Source: an uncultured Bacilli bacterium (GTDB lineage Bacteria > Bacillota_I > Bacilli_A > RF39 > UBA660). From it: a DNA stretch of 5,978 bases. The notes beneath the pieces were generated by a model. It worked only from the letters and a program-made list of their open reading frames with translations, made no database searches and was not told where the DNA came from. This document shows positions 5,047-5,978 of this stretch, in pieces. Every line of letters begins with the position of its first letter. Positions within the stretch are counted from its first letter, which is position 1. The position numbers were made by a program, and so were the translations under genes. The stretch is from positions 1 to 5,978 of the forward strand of contig CAJONL010000116.1 of assembly GCA_905235875.1 (NCBI GenBank), read 5' to 3'.

Positions 5047-5401
5047 TTATAGTTTATTGAAAGATTTTAATGTTAAAAATAATAATAATCCTTTTTGCAA
5101 ATATCTAGCTTATTATTTAGAGGATAGTATTGTAGGTTATATTGAATATAATGATATTTATGATACTATAGATATTGTTAATATCTTTGTAAAGGAAAAA
5201 TATAGAAATTTTAAGATAGGTACAAAGTTATTAACTTATTTAATAAAAAATAATAAAGATAAAAAAAATATTACTTTAGAGGTAAATATTAATAATAGTA
5301 TAGCTATTCATCTATATGAAAAATTAGGTTTTAAAAAAGTTGCTATAAGAGAAGGATATTATAAGGGAATAGATGCTTATTTAATGGAGATGGTATTGTG
5401 A
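5030..5401 (+). CDS. rimI: Ribosomal-protein-S18-alanine N-acetyltransferase-like RimI
   Basis: A GNAT enzyme of the RimI type, 123 residues against about 145-160 in most relatives; the region before the core is shortened. RimI acetylates the N-terminal alanine of ribosomal protein S18 and possibly other proteins. Family hallmarks are LEVNINNSIAIHLYEKLGF (83-101) and IREGYYKG-DAYLMEMVL at the end. E84 and Y96 line up with the Glu103 and Tyr115 catalytic pair described for Salmonella RimI. The acetyl-CoA pyrophosphate loop, normally R-x-x-G-x-G, reads R59-N-F-K62-I-G64, losing one Gly. The start ATG lies inside tsaB (17-nt overlap) with AGAGG at 5013-5017 upstream. Placement between tsaB and tsaD is the classic Bacillota order. 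The exact target is inferred from family and context. Confidence 0.88.
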   Translation: MIKIASYSLLKDFNVKNNNNPFCKYLAYYLEDSIVGYIEYNDIYDTIDIVNIFVKEKYRNFKIGTKLLTYLIKNNKDKKNITLEVNINNSIAIHLYEKLGFKKVAIREGYYKGIDAYLMEMVL

Positions 5402-5978
5402 AAGATACATATATTTTAGGTATAGAAACAAGTTGTGATGAAACTTCCTGTTCCATTGTTAAAAATGGAAAAGAAGATATAAATACAGTTATTTTAAGTC
5501 AAATAGATATTCATGAATTATATGGTGGAGTAGTGCCTGAGATAGCTAGTAGAAATCATGTTAAAGATATTTTATTTGTAATTAATAAATGTTTAAAAGA
5601 TTCAAAGATTACTATGGATAGAATAGATGCGATTAGTGTAACATATGGGCCTGGACTTGTTGGTTCACTTTTAGTAGGATTAGAGGCTGCTAAGACATTA
5701 GCATATATTTATAATAAACCTCTTATTCCTGTACATCATATAAGAAGCCATGTTTATGCAAATGCAATTGAAAATGAATTGAAGTTTCCACTACTTGCAT
5801 TAATCATAAGTGGTGGGCATACTGAACTTTTATATATGAAAGATCATTTTGATTTTGAAAAAATTGGTGGGACTTTAGATGATGCAGTTGGTGAGTGTTA
5901 TGATAAAGTTTCAAGAGTATTAGATATGAAATATCCAGGTGGCCCAAAAATAGATAAGGCTGCTAGTGTTGGTAAAAT
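5398..5978 (+). CDS. tsaD: tRNA N6-adenosine threonylcarbamoyltransferase TsaD, N-terminal part (3' end outside window)
   Basis: The catalytic subunit TsaD (Gcp/Kae1/YdiE), which transfers threonylcarbamoyl from TC-AMP to A37 of tRNA. The first 193 codons are present, of about 330-340 expected, with no stop before the window end. The start is GTG 5398, overlapping the rimI stop (GTGA), with SD GGAGA at 5386-5390; no ATG fits this frame. Visible are GIETSCDETS (8-17), GGVVPEIASRNH (43-54), TYGPGLVGSLLVG (82-94), the metal-binding HHIRSH (H114 and H118), ISGGHTELLY (137-146) and the nucleotide-site segment TLDDAVGECYDKVSRVL with YPGGPKID. All hallmarks in this half are present, so the enzyme should be functional. 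It is the last gene seen in the t6A operon. Confidence 0.97.
   Translation, partial: MKDTYILGIETSCDETSCSIVKNGKEDINTVILSQIDIHELYGGVVPEIASRNHVKDILFVINKCLKDSKITMDRIDAISVTYGPGLVGSLLVGLEAAKTLAYIYNKPLIPVHHIRSHVYANAIENELKFPLLALIISGGHTELLYMKDHFDFEKIGGTLDDAVGECYDKVSRVLDMKYPGGPKIDKAASVGK

Noticed and set aside
4421..5401. TGA read as Trp (Mycoplasma-type code), considered because of the AT-rich, Mollicutes-like style
   Set aside because: Trp is encoded by TGG throughout, no TGA lies within any gene, and TGA stops tsaE and rimI exactly at the expected protein ends.
1..5978. CRISPR arrays, tRNA or rRNA genes, insertion sequences, phage or toxin-antitoxin genes
   Set aside because: No direct repeat array, tRNA-like cloverleaf, transposase or defence-type protein was seen; the space is filled by the genes listed.

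Overview
The window is a compact, strongly AT-rich stretch with every gene on the + strand. It has short intergenic gaps, Shine-Dalgarno (SD) sites of the GGTGGT / GAGGT / AGGAGGT type, and TGG used for Trp with no in-frame TGA, so the standard bacterial code fits. The gene content is an Smc tail, a Bacillus-like tsaE-tsaB-rimI-tsaD order, a Big2-domain envelope protein and a DUF308 protein. With the low GC content this suggests a low-GC Bacillota, probably a Bacilli / RF39 / Erysipelotrichia-like gut lineage. That placement is inference from style and content, not from a marker comparison.

Layout. (1) 1-956: the C-terminal end of the chromosome condensation ATPase Smc, then a GNAT acetyltransferase, closed by an intrinsic terminator at 970-1008. 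(2) 1049-3901: an envelope block of three genes: a single-pass membrane protein with a large exported part made of Big2 and other Ig-like domains, a small lipoprotein, and a six-helix DUF308 membrane protein. It has a promoter in front of the first gene, a second in front of the lipoprotein gene, and a strong terminator at 3906-3945. (3) 3971-5978: the t6A operon tsaE, tsaB, rimI and tsaD (cut by the window end), with overlapping start and stop codons throughout.

How the genes work together. TsaB, TsaD and TsaE form the bacterial machinery that moves threonylcarbamoyl from threonylcarbamoyl-AMP onto A37 of ANN-decoding tRNAs; RimI commonly travels with them and acetylates protein N-termini. 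The middle block encodes exported or membrane products only and looks like a small cell-surface cassette of unknown function. Its proteins carry cysteines that could form disulfides.

The most distinctive DNA-level feature is how the transcription units are joined. At two junctions the terminator hairpin of one unit physically overlaps the promoter of the next. All three promoters I can read are extended -10 (TGnTATnnT) promoters lying only 17-23 nt from the start codon, so the predicted transcripts have leaders of about 11-17 nt. I do not see a clear-cut new defence or mobile system; the envelope cassette is the best candidate for undescribed biology.
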